NCBI RefSeq assembly: GCF_018156225.1
Contig: NZ_JAGTAR010000018.1
Span: 1-64,000 of the forward strand
DNA length: 64,000 nt
From: Carboxylicivirga sediminis
GTDB lineage: Bacteria > Bacteroidota > Bacteroidia > Bacteroidales > Marinilabiliaceae
Reading direction: 5' to 3'
Shown here: piece by piece, positions 27,784-37,282 of the stretch
Layout: each line of letters opens with the position of its first letter
Numbering within the stretch: position 1 is the first letter of the stretch
Position numbers and translations under genes: made by a program
Notes under the pieces: model-generated
Told to the model about the DNA's origin: nothing
Databases searched by the model: none
The model's input: only the letters and a program-made list of their open reading frames with translations

Positions 27784-27812
27784 AAAGGTGCCCAATTAGG
27801 CACCTTTTTTTA
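27784..27812 (+). terminator. Rho-independent terminator after alkaline phosphatase
   Basis: AAAGGTGCC (27784-27792) pairs with GGCACCTTT (27799-27807) around the CAATTA loop, followed by more T residues. It lies 22 bp after the stop codon. Confidence 0.9.
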
Positions 27813-27889
27813 TATGTTCATCTTAATTGTTAAAAAATGTTGCCTCTTAGAATAAATTTCTATTTTTACACAGGCAATAAAGTTTAAAA

Positions 27890-28489
27890 GTGAATCAAAC
27901 CATAGGACCTCAGATCAATAGCGGCAATATTGAGAGGCATAAGGACGTATATGAGTATTTGTTTAATACCTATTACTCGTGCCTGTGCGCATATGCCTTG
28001 CGCTATGTTGAACGAAAAGAGTATGCTGAAGACGTTGTGTCGGATACGTTTTATAAGATGTGGCAGAAAGGTGATATTTCTATAAAAACGTCACTGCAGG
28101 GTTACCTTTTTCAGGCAGTTTATAACAACTGCATGTATTTCATTCGCCAGCAAAATAGCGAACAGCAGAAACATCTGGAAATTCAAAAGGAATTTGAGAA
28201 TACTGCTTCAGGTAAGTTATTAGGTGAATTTACAGACGAGGATAGTTTGATACTAAAAGAGATTGAGGAGGCCATTGAAAAGGCTATCAATGACTTGCCT
28301 CAGCAGGCTAGAACTGTTTTTATTCTCAAGCGTCACCAGGGATTGAAAAACAAGGAAATTGCCAAACAGCTGGATATTTCGGTTAAAACAGTGGAGATGC
28401 ATATGACCCGGGCACTTGCTTTCCTGCGTGATGAGTTGAAGGGGTATTGTCCTGTTATTGTGGCTTTTTATCTTTCAGTTATTCAGTAG
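27890..28489 (+). CDS. ECF RNA polymerase sigma factor, locus 2
   Basis: This 199-residue ECF sigma factor has a sigma-2 region (about 20-85; EYLFNTYYSCLCAYALRYVE, EDVVSDTFYKMWQKG) and a sigma-4 region (about 125-185; INDLPQQARTVFILKRHQ, NKEIAKQLDISVKTVEMHMT). No ATG lies near the N-terminus, so the GTG at 27890 is the start. It is followed 82 bp later by fecR and then SusC, SusD and a secreted protease, giving a complete trans-envelope signalling locus in the standard order, in contrast to locus 1. Confidence 0.94.
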   Translation: MNQTIGPQINSGNIERHKDVYEYLFNTYYSCLCAYALRYVERKEYAEDVVSDTFYKMWQKGDISIKTSLQGYLFQAVYNNCMYFIRQQNSEQQKHLEIQKEFENTASGKLLGEFTDEDSLILKEIEEAIEKAINDLPQQARTVFILKRHQGLKNKEIAKQLDISVKTVEMHMTRALAFLRDELKGYCPVIVAFYLSVIQ

Positions 28490-28571
28490 TTTATTGTTTT
28501 ATTTCAAAAAATTAAAAAAAACATACAGGGTTTTTGTGTGCTGGTGCATTATATAGTAAAAGGCACACTCA

Positions 28572-29549
28572 ATGGACCATCATTATAAAGAATCATTAGC
28601 CATAAAGTACTTATCTGGTGAGGCAAGCATCACTGAGCTTGAAGAGCTTAAAGCATTGCTGAAGAGTGATGCTGCTTTTAAAAAGCAGTTTGTGGAGTTG
28701 CGCGATATATGGAATGTGGCTCATCCAAATGAATATAATAGTCATAAGGCCTTTTTAAGATTTAAGGACCGCATTAAGCAGTCCGAAATCAGGGAGAAAA
28801 AGTCAACATCATTCCAATGGCTGAAATATGCCGCAGTTGCTGCTCTTATAGCTATTTCATTATTAGTGGGTAAAATGTTTTTGCCAAGCCCTCAAGAGGA
28901 GCTAAAATACTACACCTTTCAAACTATAGCCGGAGAGCGTCAAAAAGTTCAATTGCCAGATGGTACTATCGTCTGGTTAAGTGGTCAGACGGAGCTTACC
29001 TATACTTCTGCATTTAACGACATGAACAGAATCGTCAATTTAAATGGTGAGGCGTTTTTTGATGTGAAGCATAACGCTCATAAACCTTTTGAAGTGTATT
29101 CGGGCAATCATGTGGTAAAGGTATTGGGAACGCGTTTTAAGTTGGAAGCGCGTGCCGATGCGTCCATAGTAACAACAGTGCTGGAAGAAGGTAAAGTACA
29201 AATAACCATACCCGAGCGACAGCTAAGATGCGTTCTATTGCCAGGGCAAAAATCGGTTTATGACAAAAGGCTTAAAGAATTGCGAAAAAGGATTGAGCCG
29301 GATATGGAGAAATATACGGCCATTACCCGGGGGCAGTTGGTATTTAAAGATGAACCGTTGCACGTACTGTCAGAACGTCTCGAAGATTGGTTCGGTGTTA
29401 CCATAACAGTTGATTCTGCTATTCAAGACTTGCGATTCACCGGCACATTCGAAAATGAAAGTATTGAGGATGTTCTGAATATTCTTTCAATGTCCAATGG
29501 GATAAAGTTTACACGAACTAATGAAGCTATTAATATAACCCTTAATTAG
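28572..29549 (+). CDS. FecR-family anti-sigma factor
   Basis: This 325-residue inner-membrane anti-sigma factor has a cytoplasmic sigma-binding N-terminus (about 1-80; ELEELKALLKSDAAFKKQFV), a membrane helix (about 86-104; YAAVAALIAISLLVGKMF), a FecR domain (about 120-215; LPDGTIVWLSGQTELTY, LNGEAFFDVKHNAHKPFEV, KVLGTRFKLEAR) and a C-terminal DUF4974 domain (about 255-325; EPLHVLSERLEDWFGV). It is expected to transmit the signal from the SusC STN domain to the adjacent sigma factor. Confidence 0.95.
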   Translation: MDHHYKESLAIKYLSGEASITELEELKALLKSDAAFKKQFVELRDIWNVAHPNEYNSHKAFLRFKDRIKQSEIREKKSTSFQWLKYAAVAALIAISLLVGKMFLPSPQEELKYYTFQTIAGERQKVQLPDGTIVWLSGQTELTYTSAFNDMNRIVNLNGEAFFDVKHNAHKPFEVYSGNHVVKVLGTRFKLEARADASIVTTVLEEGKVQITIPERQLRCVLLPGQKSVYDKRLKELRKRIEPDMEKYTAITRGQLVFKDEPLHVLSERLEDWFGVTITVDSAIQDLRFTGTFENESIEDVLNILSMSNGIKFTRTNEAINITLN

Positions 29550-29576
29550 ATAAGGCCTATGTAATAAAAACTAAAA

Positions 29577-29604
29577 ACCGGAAAGTGCTGCCACACCATC
29601 CGGT
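29577..29604 (+). promoter_or_regulatory. Leader hairpin between fecR and susC
   Basis: ACCGGA (29577-29582) and TCCGGT (29599-29604) form a 6-bp stem in the 105-bp gap before the SusC ATG. After it comes AT-rich sequence ending AAATCTATG, the same end as the duplicated elements at 1-311. No strong T-tract follows. Confidence 0.5.
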
Positions 29605-29654
29605 CTTATTAAAAGTTAAATCCTGTTTAAGTTTAACCTAAACATTACAAATCT

Positions 29655-32600
29655 ATGAAATTAAAATTGGATCGTCATGCCATTTTCGAAAAGAGTGGGG
29701 TGATAAAACTGTACCGAATTATGAGACTTACATGCCTACTGCTTGTCATTGGTTTACTGCAAGTTTCGGCTAATGGTTTTTCACAAAAGAAAACCATTAC
29801 CATTTCTTCAGCAAAAATTGAATTAGCTCAGCTTTTCAAAGAGGTTGAAAACAAGACTGAGTATAAATTCTTTTTTAATAATGATGATGTAGATGCCAGC
29901 CTGACCACCAAAGTCAATGCTGCAGATGCCGATGTTTATCATGTGCTCGATGAGGCCTTTAAAGACTTGCCATACGCCTATAAAGTGTTGGATAATAATC
30001 TGATATTTGTACATAGTCTTAATAGAAATCAAGAATCTTTACAGCAGACAATACGTGTGACAGGTAAAGTGACTGACGAATTAGGAGAGCCTTTGCCAGG
30101 TGTAAATGTGTTTGAAAAAACCTCACCCACAAATGGTGTGATCACTGGTTTTGATGGCACTTATAGTATTGAATTATCTAATCCTGATGCTGTAATCGTC
30201 TTCTCTTACATTGGCTTCGAAAAGCAGGAAGTGAATGCAGCAGGGCGAACTAGCCTGAATGTGACGCTGGTGACTGAAAGTGAGCAGCTGGATGATGTAG
30301 TTGTCGTTGGTTACGGCGTACAACGCCGCGAAGCTCTAACAAGTTCTGTTTCCACAGTTAAGGGCGATGAGCTTCAGCGTGTTTCTACCTCGAGCTTCGA
30401 TAAAGCGCTTCAAGGTAACACAGCTGGTGTAGTGGTGAGCAGTGCTGTTGGTAACCCGGGTAGTTATGCCGAAGTTGTAATCAGGGGAAGTGGTAGTATT
30501 AATGCTTCAAATTCACCTTTGTACATTGTTGACGGAGTGCCTGTATTGACTGGGCGTGTTGGCGACTGGGCTGATGATAGCCGCTCTAACTTTTTGAGCT
30601 CGTTGAACAGTAACGATATCGAAAATGTGACGATTATGAAAGATGCTGCCGCTACAGCTATCTATGGTTCCCGTGCAAGTAATGGAGTTATCATCATTAC
30701 CACAAAAAGTGGTAAAAGTGGTAAAACAAAAGTGAATGTTAATGTCGAGAAAGGTGTATCAACATTGACTAACGCCAAAAATAAGAATGCCAACAGCGAG
30801 GATTTGGTTCAGTATTTTCAGGATGCTGCCAGAAATGCCGGAGAGCGCTTTGACCCGGATGGCAATTACGCCGATTGGTATGATCCAATGGTAGAGGAGG
30901 GACTCTATTTCCCCAATTCACTGGCCGATACCAATTTTGATTGGTGGGATGCCTATACACAAGCAGGTTCGTATGATAACTACAATGTGAGCTTAAGCGG
31001 TGGAAATGAGAAAACAGACTTCTTTGTAAGTGCTGGTTACCTGAATCAGGAAGGTACTGTGGTGGGCACTAATTTCGACCGTTTTAGTGGGCGCATTAAC
31101 CTAAATCATCAGTTAAATAAATTCCTCAAGTTTGGGAATAATATTCAGGTGAGCCGAAGTAAACAAAACTTTGTAATGGATGGCTGGGCCTGGGCCAACC
31201 CGGTGGCAGCGTCATTCTGGACTTTACCATTTTATTCGTCGCACAACGAAGATGGCGAGTATAATCACGATCTTGGCGGTTCTAACGGTAATTACAATAC
31301 CCTGCATATTATTGATGTTAATTCAATGCAGAACCGCACCGTAAGTATTGTTAACTCAACCTATGTAGAACTTGACATTACTGATAATATTAAGGCTAAA
31401 AGTGTATTTGGTCTGGATTGGAAAGATGTTGATGATGACCAATATTTTGATCCATCCGCCGCCAATGCTATCGATTGGGGAGGTGGTTACTATGCTGTTA
31501 ATAATAAGTATTATAAGTGGAATATTAGTAATACCCTCACCTATAGCAAGGTGTTTAATGGTGCACATAGCCTGAATGTGATGCTTGGGCAGGAAGCTCG
31601 CGAATATAACAACTGGTGGGTATATGCCGGCGGAACTAAAATAGATCCGGATATCCCAAATCTTGACGGCACTTCTGATGAGCAGGAAGTTGGAGGCTCA
31701 CGCATTGAGAATTCAGGTATCTCTTATTTCTCAAATGCATCCTATAGCTTCGACAGTAAGTACTACTTAAGTGCCAGTATTCGCCGTGATGCCAGCAGTA
31801 AGTTTGGTGCCGATAATAAATGGGCTACCTTCTCCTCGTTCTCTTTAGGTTACACCTTATCCAATGAAGATTTCTTTAATGTTTCATGGATTAATAACCT
31901 GAAATTAAGAGCATCATATGGTGAAACAGGTAATAGTGGTATTAGCAGTTATGCCAGTAAAGGTTTATATCAGGCCGATAAATATAACTCGGGCTTAGCA
32001 CTTTACCCAAAACAAATAGAAAACACCAATTTGCGATGGGAGAGTGCCAAAACCACCAACATAGGTGTTGACCTGGGTTTGTTTAATAGAATTTCAGGTA
32101 CTATTGAATACTACTGGAGAAATACCAACGATCTGTTGTTGAATGAAGAAATATCGCAAACATCAGGTCAGTCATCTATCCTGGTCAATAGCGGTGAAAT
32201 TTTGAATAAAGGTTTAGAGGTCGCGCTTAGTTCAGTTAATTTCAATGGCAATTTTAAATGGACAACTGACCTTAATTTCACATTGCCATCCAGTGAGATT
32301 ATCAGCCTTGGCGAAGGAATGGAAGAAATGAATAATGGTTCGTTTCAGAAGCGACGCGTGGGAGGTAAGTACACCGAATGGAACCTGTTTCAGTATGCCG
32401 GGGTGAATCCAGATAACGGAATGGCCTGGTGGTACGATGAAAACGGTGACAAGACCGAGAACTACGGGGAGGCAGCGCGCGATTATTGCGGAAGCCCTGA
32501 GCCAGATATTTATGGTAGTTTGACCAATACATTAAGCTTTAAAGGCATTGAATTGAGCTTTATGTTTTATGGCGTAACGGGTAATGAGGTGATGTTCTCA

Positions 32601-33005
32601 GAAAGGGTTTACCGCGAGCACGATGGTTCGGATGTGGGGACACGCAGCTCAGGACCTGTGACGGCTTATGTGGCCAATAACTACTGGAAAACACCAGGAC
32701 AGGTGACCGATGTACCAAAACCAATCGCATACAACGATACGCAAAGTAATGAGTGGGTAAGCTCAAGGTGGCTGGAAGATGGCTCATATCTGAGACTGAA
32801 AACGTTACGATTAGGGTATGCTATCCCTAAAAACTGGATACAGAAAGCGCATATCCAGAATGCCAATATCTACTTTCAGGCCACCAACCTGATGACATGG
32901 TCCAATGTAAGCGGTCTCGATCCGGAAGTGGGTATCAATGGCTACTCGTATAACGCAGTGCCAAACCCGCGTACATTTATTTTTGGAGTTAACTTAGATT
33001 TTTAA
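29655..33005 (+). CDS. SusC/RagA-family TonB-linked outer-membrane protein with STN domain
   Basis: This 1116-residue importer contains a signal helix (about 20-43), STN (about 48-120; AKIELAQLFKEVENKTEY), CarboxypepD_reg (about 132-205; GEPLPGVNVFEKTSPTNG), a plug (about 210-360) with VVVVGYGVQRREALTSSV, and the characteristic NVTIMKDAAATAIYGSRASN. The barrel ends in FIFGVNLDF. The STN domain ties it to the FecR/sigma pair upstream. It is followed 17 bp later by SusD and then by a secreted metalloprotease, so peptides or a protein-derived nutrient are a plausible cargo, as in RagAB. That cargo is inferred from context. Confidence 0.96.
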   Translation: MKLKLDRHAIFEKSGVIKLYRIMRLTCLLLVIGLLQVSANGFSQKKTITISSAKIELAQLFKEVENKTEYKFFFNNDDVDASLTTKVNAADADVYHVLDEAFKDLPYAYKVLDNNLIFVHSLNRNQESLQQTIRVTGKVTDELGEPLPGVNVFEKTSPTNGVITGFDGTYSIELSNPDAVIVFSYIGFEKQEVNAAGRTSLNVTLVTESEQLDDVVVVGYGVQRREALTSSVSTVKGDELQRVSTSSFDKALQGNTAGVVVSSAVGNPGSYAEVVIRGSGSINASNSPLYIVDGVPVLTGRVGDWADDSRSNFLSSLNSNDIENVTIMKDAAATAIYGSRASNGVIIITTKSGKSGKTKVNVNVEKGVSTLTNAKNKNANSEDLVQYFQDAARNAGERFDPDGNYADWYDPMVEEGLYFPNSLADTNFDWWDAYTQAGSYDNYNVSLSGGNEKTDFFVSAGYLNQEGTVVGTNFDRFSGRINLNHQLNKFLKFGNNIQVSRSKQNFVMDGWAWANPVAASFWTLPFYSSHNEDGEYNHDLGGSNGNYNTLHIIDVNSMQNRTVSIVNSTYVELDITDNIKAKSVFGLDWKDVDDDQYFDPSAANAIDWGGGYYAVNNKYYKWNISNTLTYSKVFNGAHSLNVMLGQEAREYNNWWVYAGGTKIDPDIPNLDGTSDEQEVGGSRIENSGISYFSNASYSFDSKYYLSASIRRDASSKFGADNKWATFSSFSLGYTLSNEDFFNVSWINNLKLRASYGETGNSGISSYASKGLYQADKYNSGLALYPKQIENTNLRWESAKTTNIGVDLGLFNRISGTIEYYWRNTNDLLLNEEISQTSGQSSILVNSGEILNKGLEVALSSVNFNGNFKWTTDLNFTLPSSEIISLGEGMEEMNNGSFQKRRVGGKYTEWNLFQYAGVNPDNGMAWWYDENGDKTENYGEAARDYCGSPEPDIYGSLTNTLSFKGIELSFMFYGVTGNEVMFSERVYREHDGSDVGTRSSGPVTAYVANNYWKTPGQVTDVPKPIAYNDTQSNEWVSSRWLEDGSYLRLKTLRLGYAIPKNWIQKAHIQNANIYFQATNLMTWSNVSGLDPEVGINGYSYNAVPNPRTFIFGVNLDF

Positions 33006-33022
33006 TCTAACATAAAAATACA

Positions 33023-34435
33023 ATGAAAAAACTACTATATATTATTTCATTCATCTTTTTACTTGGATGTTCAGAGGACTTTATTGATAGAAATCCATTT
33101 GGGGATATCGATAAAGATCAGGCCTTGTCAACCTTTTCTAAATTGGAAAGCAGCACCAATGGCCTGTATGTTTACTTAATGCGTACCGACCTGTATGGCG
33201 GATTTATTCCTATTTCGGGTTCGTGCAAAGCCGATGATTTGATTCGTAACACAGCCGCCGAAACAGATCGATATTCTGATGAGTTGAATATGATTTTCTT
33301 TCCAACTTCAACGGCATCGGGTTTGTGGAGCAATGCGTATATGGCTATTACTTCGGCCAATAATGTGATTGATGCGATTGATGCCGATAACTTTGATAAA
33401 GAAAATGCACCACAATCATCCATCGATAATTTAAAAGGTGAGGCTCTGGTCATCAGGGCATTGATGCACTTTAACCTGGTCAATTTTTTTAGCCAGCATT
33501 ATACATTTAATGATGCCAGCCTTGAGGAAGGTGCCAACGGCAACGGTGGCCATGTGGGTGTACCTTACAAATTCAATAGTGCCGTTGAAGAACCAGCCCG
33601 TAATACAGTAAAAGAAGTATATGACTATATCATTGCCGATTTGCAGGCGGCCATCTCTTTACTGGAAAACACTAAAGGATGCGTATATATTTCGCAGACT
33701 ACCGCTAAAGCTCTGCTGGCGCGTGTAGCACTCTACAAAGAAGATTGGGCTTTGGCAGCTAAAATGGCTGATGAGGTTATTAAGTCAAACAGGTATCAAT
33801 TATTAGATGTTGATAACTACACCGAATACTGGTCGCTGAAACGAGTTGATGGTTTCGAAAGTGTATTTGAAATTAACATGGATCCTAGTGACAGTAACTT
33901 TCCTGGAAGAAGCGAGTCGATAGGAGGTATTTATCTTAGTTATCAGGATCTTGGTGTACCGGTTAGTCTCTTGTCGATGTATGAAGATGACGATGTGCGC
34001 CGAAGCGTGATTCAGGATAACGGAGCTGATGGATATAGCATATACAAATATCCGGGAGAAGGCAATAATACCAATGTGAATAATACCAAGGTAATCCGTT
34101 ATTCGGAGATGTACCTGATTAGAGCTGAAGCTAACCTGAGAGCGTCTACTTCAGTTGGTGATACGCCGCTAAATGATCTGAATGTTATCAGAAGTAAACG
34201 TGGTGCTTCTACACTGATATCAGTTGATGCAGAAGTGATTTTGAAAGAGCGACAACTTGAATTTGCATTTGAAGGATTGAGGTTATTTGATTTGGCCAGG
34301 TATCAAAAGGATATTGTTCGTTCCGAAATACCACAGAAACCATTGGTGTCGTATCCAGATAAATCATTCGCTTACCCCATTAGTGAATACGAGATGCGCA
34401 ACAATACCAACATGAAGCAGACCGGAGGGTATTAA
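33023..34435 (+). CDS. SusD/RagB-family nutrient-binding lipoprotein
   Basis: This 470-residue surface lipoprotein pairs with the preceding SusC. The signal peptide ends in a lipobox (FLLGCSED, Cys about 16). The N-terminal region holds ALSTFSKLESSTNGLYVYL; the core contains GEALVIRALMHFNLVNFFSQ, and the C-terminus contains VIRYSEMYLIRAEANLRAST and ILKERQLEFAFEGLRLFDLA, all typical of SusD proteins. It starts 17 bp after the SusC stop and is 81 bp before the metalloprotease, with a modest hairpin between them. Confidence 0.96.
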   Translation: MKKLLYIISFIFLLGCSEDFIDRNPFGDIDKDQALSTFSKLESSTNGLYVYLMRTDLYGGFIPISGSCKADDLIRNTAAETDRYSDELNMIFFPTSTASGLWSNAYMAITSANNVIDAIDADNFDKENAPQSSIDNLKGEALVIRALMHFNLVNFFSQHYTFNDASLEEGANGNGGHVGVPYKFNSAVEEPARNTVKEVYDYIIADLQAAISLLENTKGCVYISQTTAKALLARVALYKEDWALAAKMADEVIKSNRYQLLDVDNYTEYWSLKRVDGFESVFEINMDPSDSNFPGRSESIGGIYLSYQDLGVPVSLLSMYEDDDVRRSVIQDNGADGYSIYKYPGEGNNTNVNNTKVIRYSEMYLIRAEANLRASTSVGDTPLNDLNVIRSKRGASTLISVDAEVILKERQLEFAFEGLRLFDLARYQKDIVRSEIPQKPLVSYPDKSFAYPISEYEMRNNTNMKQTGGY

Positions 34436-34478
34436 TTCACGAAGCATCTCAACCCATAAAAATTGAATGAACATATAT

Positions 34479-34502
34479 GAGGGCGGTAATGATACTGCCC
34501 TC
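34479..34502 (+). terminator. Hairpin between SusD and the metalloprotease
   Basis: GAGGGCGGTA (34479-34488) pairs with TACTGCCCTC (34493-34502) with one wobble pair around a 4-base loop. The following bases are AAATAT and not a T-run, so it may attenuate or process the transcript and not stop it, and the protease may remain in the operon. Confidence 0.45.
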
Positions 34503-34516
34503 AAATATCTACAATA

Positions 34517-35677
34517 ATGAGAAAGATACTTTTGTTAGCTTTATTTTTTAGTGCGCTGGCTGGCTATGCGCAGGATGTTAAACCAGAACATGTTTGCAGT
34601 ACAACCGATGTGCACGTTTTACCAGTTCATGCCTTAAGTATGTTGAAAGCAACTGGCCGGGAATATCATATACCGGTTGTGTTTCATGTTTTTGATCCTT
34701 ATAATCCACAGAGTAAGTTAAGCCTTGATAAAGCACAAAAGGTTATCAAACTGCTTAATGAGAATTTCGCTGCAAAAAATCCATTGATAAGCCAGGTGCA
34801 GGATGTTTTCAAGCCGCTTATTCAGGATAGTAAAATTGTATTTCACCTGGCGCAGAAAGATCCTTATGGCAATGCAACCAATGGCATCACCTATCACACA
34901 AGGGATATAAAAGGTGATAATCCCGGATGCAATGCCACCTTAAAAAGACAGGCCAACTGGAATATGGGAGGGGATTATTCGGGTATACAACGTTATCTGC
35001 AGATTTGGGTAACCTACAATGTTAATAGTTCCAATAATGGAACAGGCTGGTCATATTTGCCTGATACAGACGGAGGCGGTAAGATGGCCGGCATTGTTTA
35101 TAACCATAAGTACCTGTATGGAACATCTAGCGACAATGTATTAGCTCATGAGGTGGGACACTACCTGGGGCTCTCGCATACCTTCGGCAGTAGTTACGAT
35201 TATTGTGGTGACGACGGTATAGACGATACACCTGAAACACGCTGTTACACCTGGGAATGCCGAAAAGGAAATTTGTGTAATGACGGGTTGGTCAATACCG
35301 AAAACTTCATGGATTATTCGGGCTGTACGTCCATGTTCACCAAAGGACAGATTCAGTATATGCATTACTGGCTCGAGCATGAATACCGCTCAAATTTGTG
35401 GTCTGAAGACAATCAAAAGTTTACCGGTATTTATGAAGAGGTGACTGTTGGTATCAATGATGAACTTAACACCCGTATTAGGGTTTATCCCAACCCTTCA
35501 AAAGGAGTTATAAATATTACCGGCCTGCCTGGATTTAAAGCTGAACTTTACGATGTGCTCGGTAAGCGCGTAGCACATTCTCATAATCAGCCCGTTTATT
35601 TTCATGTGCCGGGAATGTACTTTCTGAAAATTATTGTCGGCGAAAAGTCTGTAACAAAAAAAGTAATGATTCAATAG
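34517..35677 (+). CDS. Secreted M43-family zinc metalloprotease with T9SS sorting domain
   Basis: This 386-residue protease is exported by a signal peptide (about 1-19, ending AGYAQ) and carries the extended zinc site HEVGHYLGLSH (His211, Glu212, His215, His221), followed by the Met-turn region ENFMDYSGCTSMF. This combination is that of the cytophagalysin/pappalysin family (M43). Several cysteines around 235-290 could form disulfides. The C-terminal about 75 residues form a type A T9SS domain (VYPNPSKGVINITGLPG, MYFLKIIVGEKSVTKKVMIQ), so it should be secreted or surface-anchored by type IX secretion. It closes the ECF/SusCD locus 2 and may supply the peptides imported by that pair. Confidence 0.93.
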   Translation: MRKILLLALFFSALAGYAQDVKPEHVCSTTDVHVLPVHALSMLKATGREYHIPVVFHVFDPYNPQSKLSLDKAQKVIKLLNENFAAKNPLISQVQDVFKPLIQDSKIVFHLAQKDPYGNATNGITYHTRDIKGDNPGCNATLKRQANWNMGGDYSGIQRYLQIWVTYNVNSSNNGTGWSYLPDTDGGGKMAGIVYNHKYLYGTSSDNVLAHEVGHYLGLSHTFGSSYDYCGDDGIDDTPETRCYTWECRKGNLCNDGLVNTENFMDYSGCTSMFTKGQIQYMHYWLEHEYRSNLWSEDNQKFTGIYEEVTVGINDELNTRIRVYPNPSKGVINITGLPGFKAELYDVLGKRVAHSHNQPVYFHVPGMYFLKIIVGEKSVTKKVMIQ

Positions 35678-35719
35678 GTATCTGTATTGAAATATTAGTG
35701 TGTGATTTGGATTTATACT

Positions 35720-35753
35720 GAGATGAGAGCCTGCAAAGGTGGGTTCTCATCTC
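35720..35753 (+). promoter_or_regulatory. Long hairpin downstream of the metalloprotease
   Basis: GAGATGAGA (35720-35728) pairs with TCTCATCTC (35745-35753), extended by a wobble and two more pairs. It lies 42 bp after the protease stop and is followed by AAAAATCTATG and not by a T-tract. Confidence 0.5.
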
Positions 35754-35897
35754 AAAAATCTATGACAACAAAAAAGACATTTACAATAATCCCAAAATCA
35801 TCTGTCTGAAGATAGTTAAGCCTCGCAAACGTGCGCCGGCACTATCAACATTAATCATAGAGACTAAAGGTTTAGAATATTCTGAGATGATTAATGG

Positions 35898-35930
35898 AAG
35901 GTGGCTTTCGGGCCACCTTTTTTATTTTTA
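35898..35930 (+). terminator. Rho-independent terminator before the thioesterase
   Basis: AAGGTGGC (35898-35905) pairs with GCCACCTT (35912-35919), followed by TTTTTATTTTT. It is the strongest terminator after the protease, 220 bp downstream of its stop, and implies a transcript running through the gene-free interval. Confidence 0.85.
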
Positions 35931-35954
35931 CATTCGCAGCTAAACTTTTTGATT

Positions 35955-36362
35955 ATGGCTAATACCTACGATTACGAGCTGGAGTTTAAAGTGCGTGATT
36001 ACGAATGTGATCTGCAGGGGATTGTTAATAACTCGGTCTACCAGAATTATCTGGAACATACGCGTCACGAGTTCCTCGACTCGCTGGGAGTTAACTTTAA
36101 AGACCTGTATGATAGAAATATTGTAGCAGTAGTCGCACGTATCGACTTGTCTTATAAAACACCCTTGAAAAGCAATGATCGTTTTGTGGTGCGCACAAGA
36201 GTGGAACATAAGGGGATCAAATACATGTTTTACCAGGATATCTATCGCCTGCCAGATGAAAAGTTGTGTTTGAAGGGCATCGTCACCACTACCACATTAA
36301 TTGAAGGCAAACTGGCTGTTTGTAACGAGTTGGCTGAGGCTTTGACGAAGGGCGGACAGTAA
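35955..36362 (+). CDS. Acyl-CoA thioesterase, hotdog fold (YbgC-like)
   Basis: This 135-residue cytoplasmic protein belongs to the 4-hydroxybenzoyl-CoA thioesterase type. The N-terminal region has the characteristic segment YECDLQGIVNNSVYQNYLEH, with the aspartate that acts in catalysis, followed by VVARIDLSYKTPLKSNDRF and KYMFYQDIYR strands of the hotdog sheet. The frame is open from 35901, within the terminator stem, but the ATG at 35955 gives the standard length and a natural N-terminus. Substrate length is not predictable from sequence. Confidence 0.92.
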   Translation: MANTYDYELEFKVRDYECDLQGIVNNSVYQNYLEHTRHEFLDSLGVNFKDLYDRNIVAVVARIDLSYKTPLKSNDRFVVRTRVEHKGIKYMFYQDIYRLPDEKLCLKGIVTTTTLIEGKLAVCNELAEALTKGGQ

Positions 36363-36378
36363 GAAGAAATTAGTTGAG

Positions 36379-36414
36379 GATGCTACTTTGCTGTCAGCAA
36401 TAATGTAGCATCCA
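36379..36414. terminator. Hairpin between convergent thioesterase and exonuclease genes
   Basis: GGATGCTAC (36379-36387) pairs perfectly with GTAGCATCC (36406-36414), with an internal TTGCTGTCAGCAA small stem. It probably terminates both convergent transcripts. Confidence 0.65.
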
Positions 36415-36455
36415 TTAAGACTTCTGCCTTCTGACTAAATATCTTCTGCCAGAGC

Positions 36456-37217
36456 TTACAGCTCAATGCCAACAGGGCAATGGTCAGAGCCCATAATGTC
36501 ATTGAGAATAAAGGCATCCTTTAACTGAGGAAGGAAACCCTCGCTTGCCAGAAAATAATCAATTCTCCAGCCTACATTTTTGCCACGTGCACCGGCCCGG
36601 TAGCTCCACCATGAGTACTTATCAGTTACATCAGGGTAAAAATGACGGAAGGTATCCTTAAAGCCGCCTTGTGTAAAGCGATCCATCCCATCAATCTCCT
36701 CTTGCATATAGCCGGCCGACTTATTGTAGTTGGGTTTTGGGCGTGCCAAATCAATTTCCGTGTGAGCAACATTAAAATCTCCGCAAACCAGAACCGGCTT
36801 GGTGGCTTCAAGGTTCTTCAGGTAGTTGAAGAAATCCTCGTCCCAGGTCTGGCGGTAATCCAATCGCTTTAATTCACTTCCCGAATTAGGAACATATACC
36901 GTTACCAGATAAAAATCCTCATATTCGGCACACAGTACACGTCCTTCCTGGTCGTGCTCTTCAATGCCCATATCTTTTGTGATGCTCAATGGTGCCTGCT
37001 TACTGATGATAGCTGTACCTGAGTAACCCTTTTTAACTGCTGAATTGGAATAAATATGATAGTCTTTAAATTCAGCCAGAGCTTCTCTTACCTGGTCATC
37101 CTGCGCTTTTGTTTCCTGCAGGCATAGGATATCGGCCTCCATGGATGCGAACGATTCTGCGAAGTCTTTTTTTAGAACCGCCCTGATACCATTGACGTTC
37201 CACGATACAATCTTCAT
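36456..37217 (-). CDS. xth: Exodeoxyribonuclease III
   Basis: This 253-residue DNA repair enzyme is an AP endonuclease and 3'-to-5' exonuclease of the EEP superfamily. It starts at the ATG at 37217 with [13 protein letters not shown], the conserved beginning. It then shows [11 protein letters not shown] with the metal-binding glutamate, [27 protein letters not shown] with the catalytic Asp/Asn, and WRIDYFLAS and [11 protein letters not shown] at the end. Longer frames upstream to 37271 do not match the family. It lies 65 bp downstream of the TrhO gene on the same strand. Confidence 0.96.
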   Translation of the reverse strand: MKIVSWNVNGIRAVLKKDFAESFASMEADILCLQETKAQDDQVREALAEFKDYHIYSNSAVKKGYSGTAIISKQAPLSITKDMGIEEHDQEGRVLCAEYEDFYLVTVYVPNSGSELKRLDYRQTWDEDFFNYLKNLEATKPVLVCGDFNVAHTEIDLARPKPNYNKSAGYMQEEIDGMDRFTQGGFKDTFRHFYPDVTDKYSWWSYRAGARGKNVGWRIDYFLASEGFLPQLKDAFILNDIMGSDHCPVGIEL

Positions 37218-37282
37218 AAAGTCATTAATTTTGGTTGAGTTGCAAAATAGTGAATCTGCCTTAGGCTGCAAAATGCTATTCT

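Noticed and set aside
27840-27869. Promoter of the locus 2 sigma gene (TTG ... TATTTTTA)
   Set aside because: The -7 lacks the final G of the consensus and the -33 is weak; not listed as a feature.
35762-35806. 14-codon frame followed in another frame by a basic PRKRAP stretch, possibly a frameshifted gene
   Set aside because: No recognisable family, and the strong terminator follows; too little to call a pseudogene.
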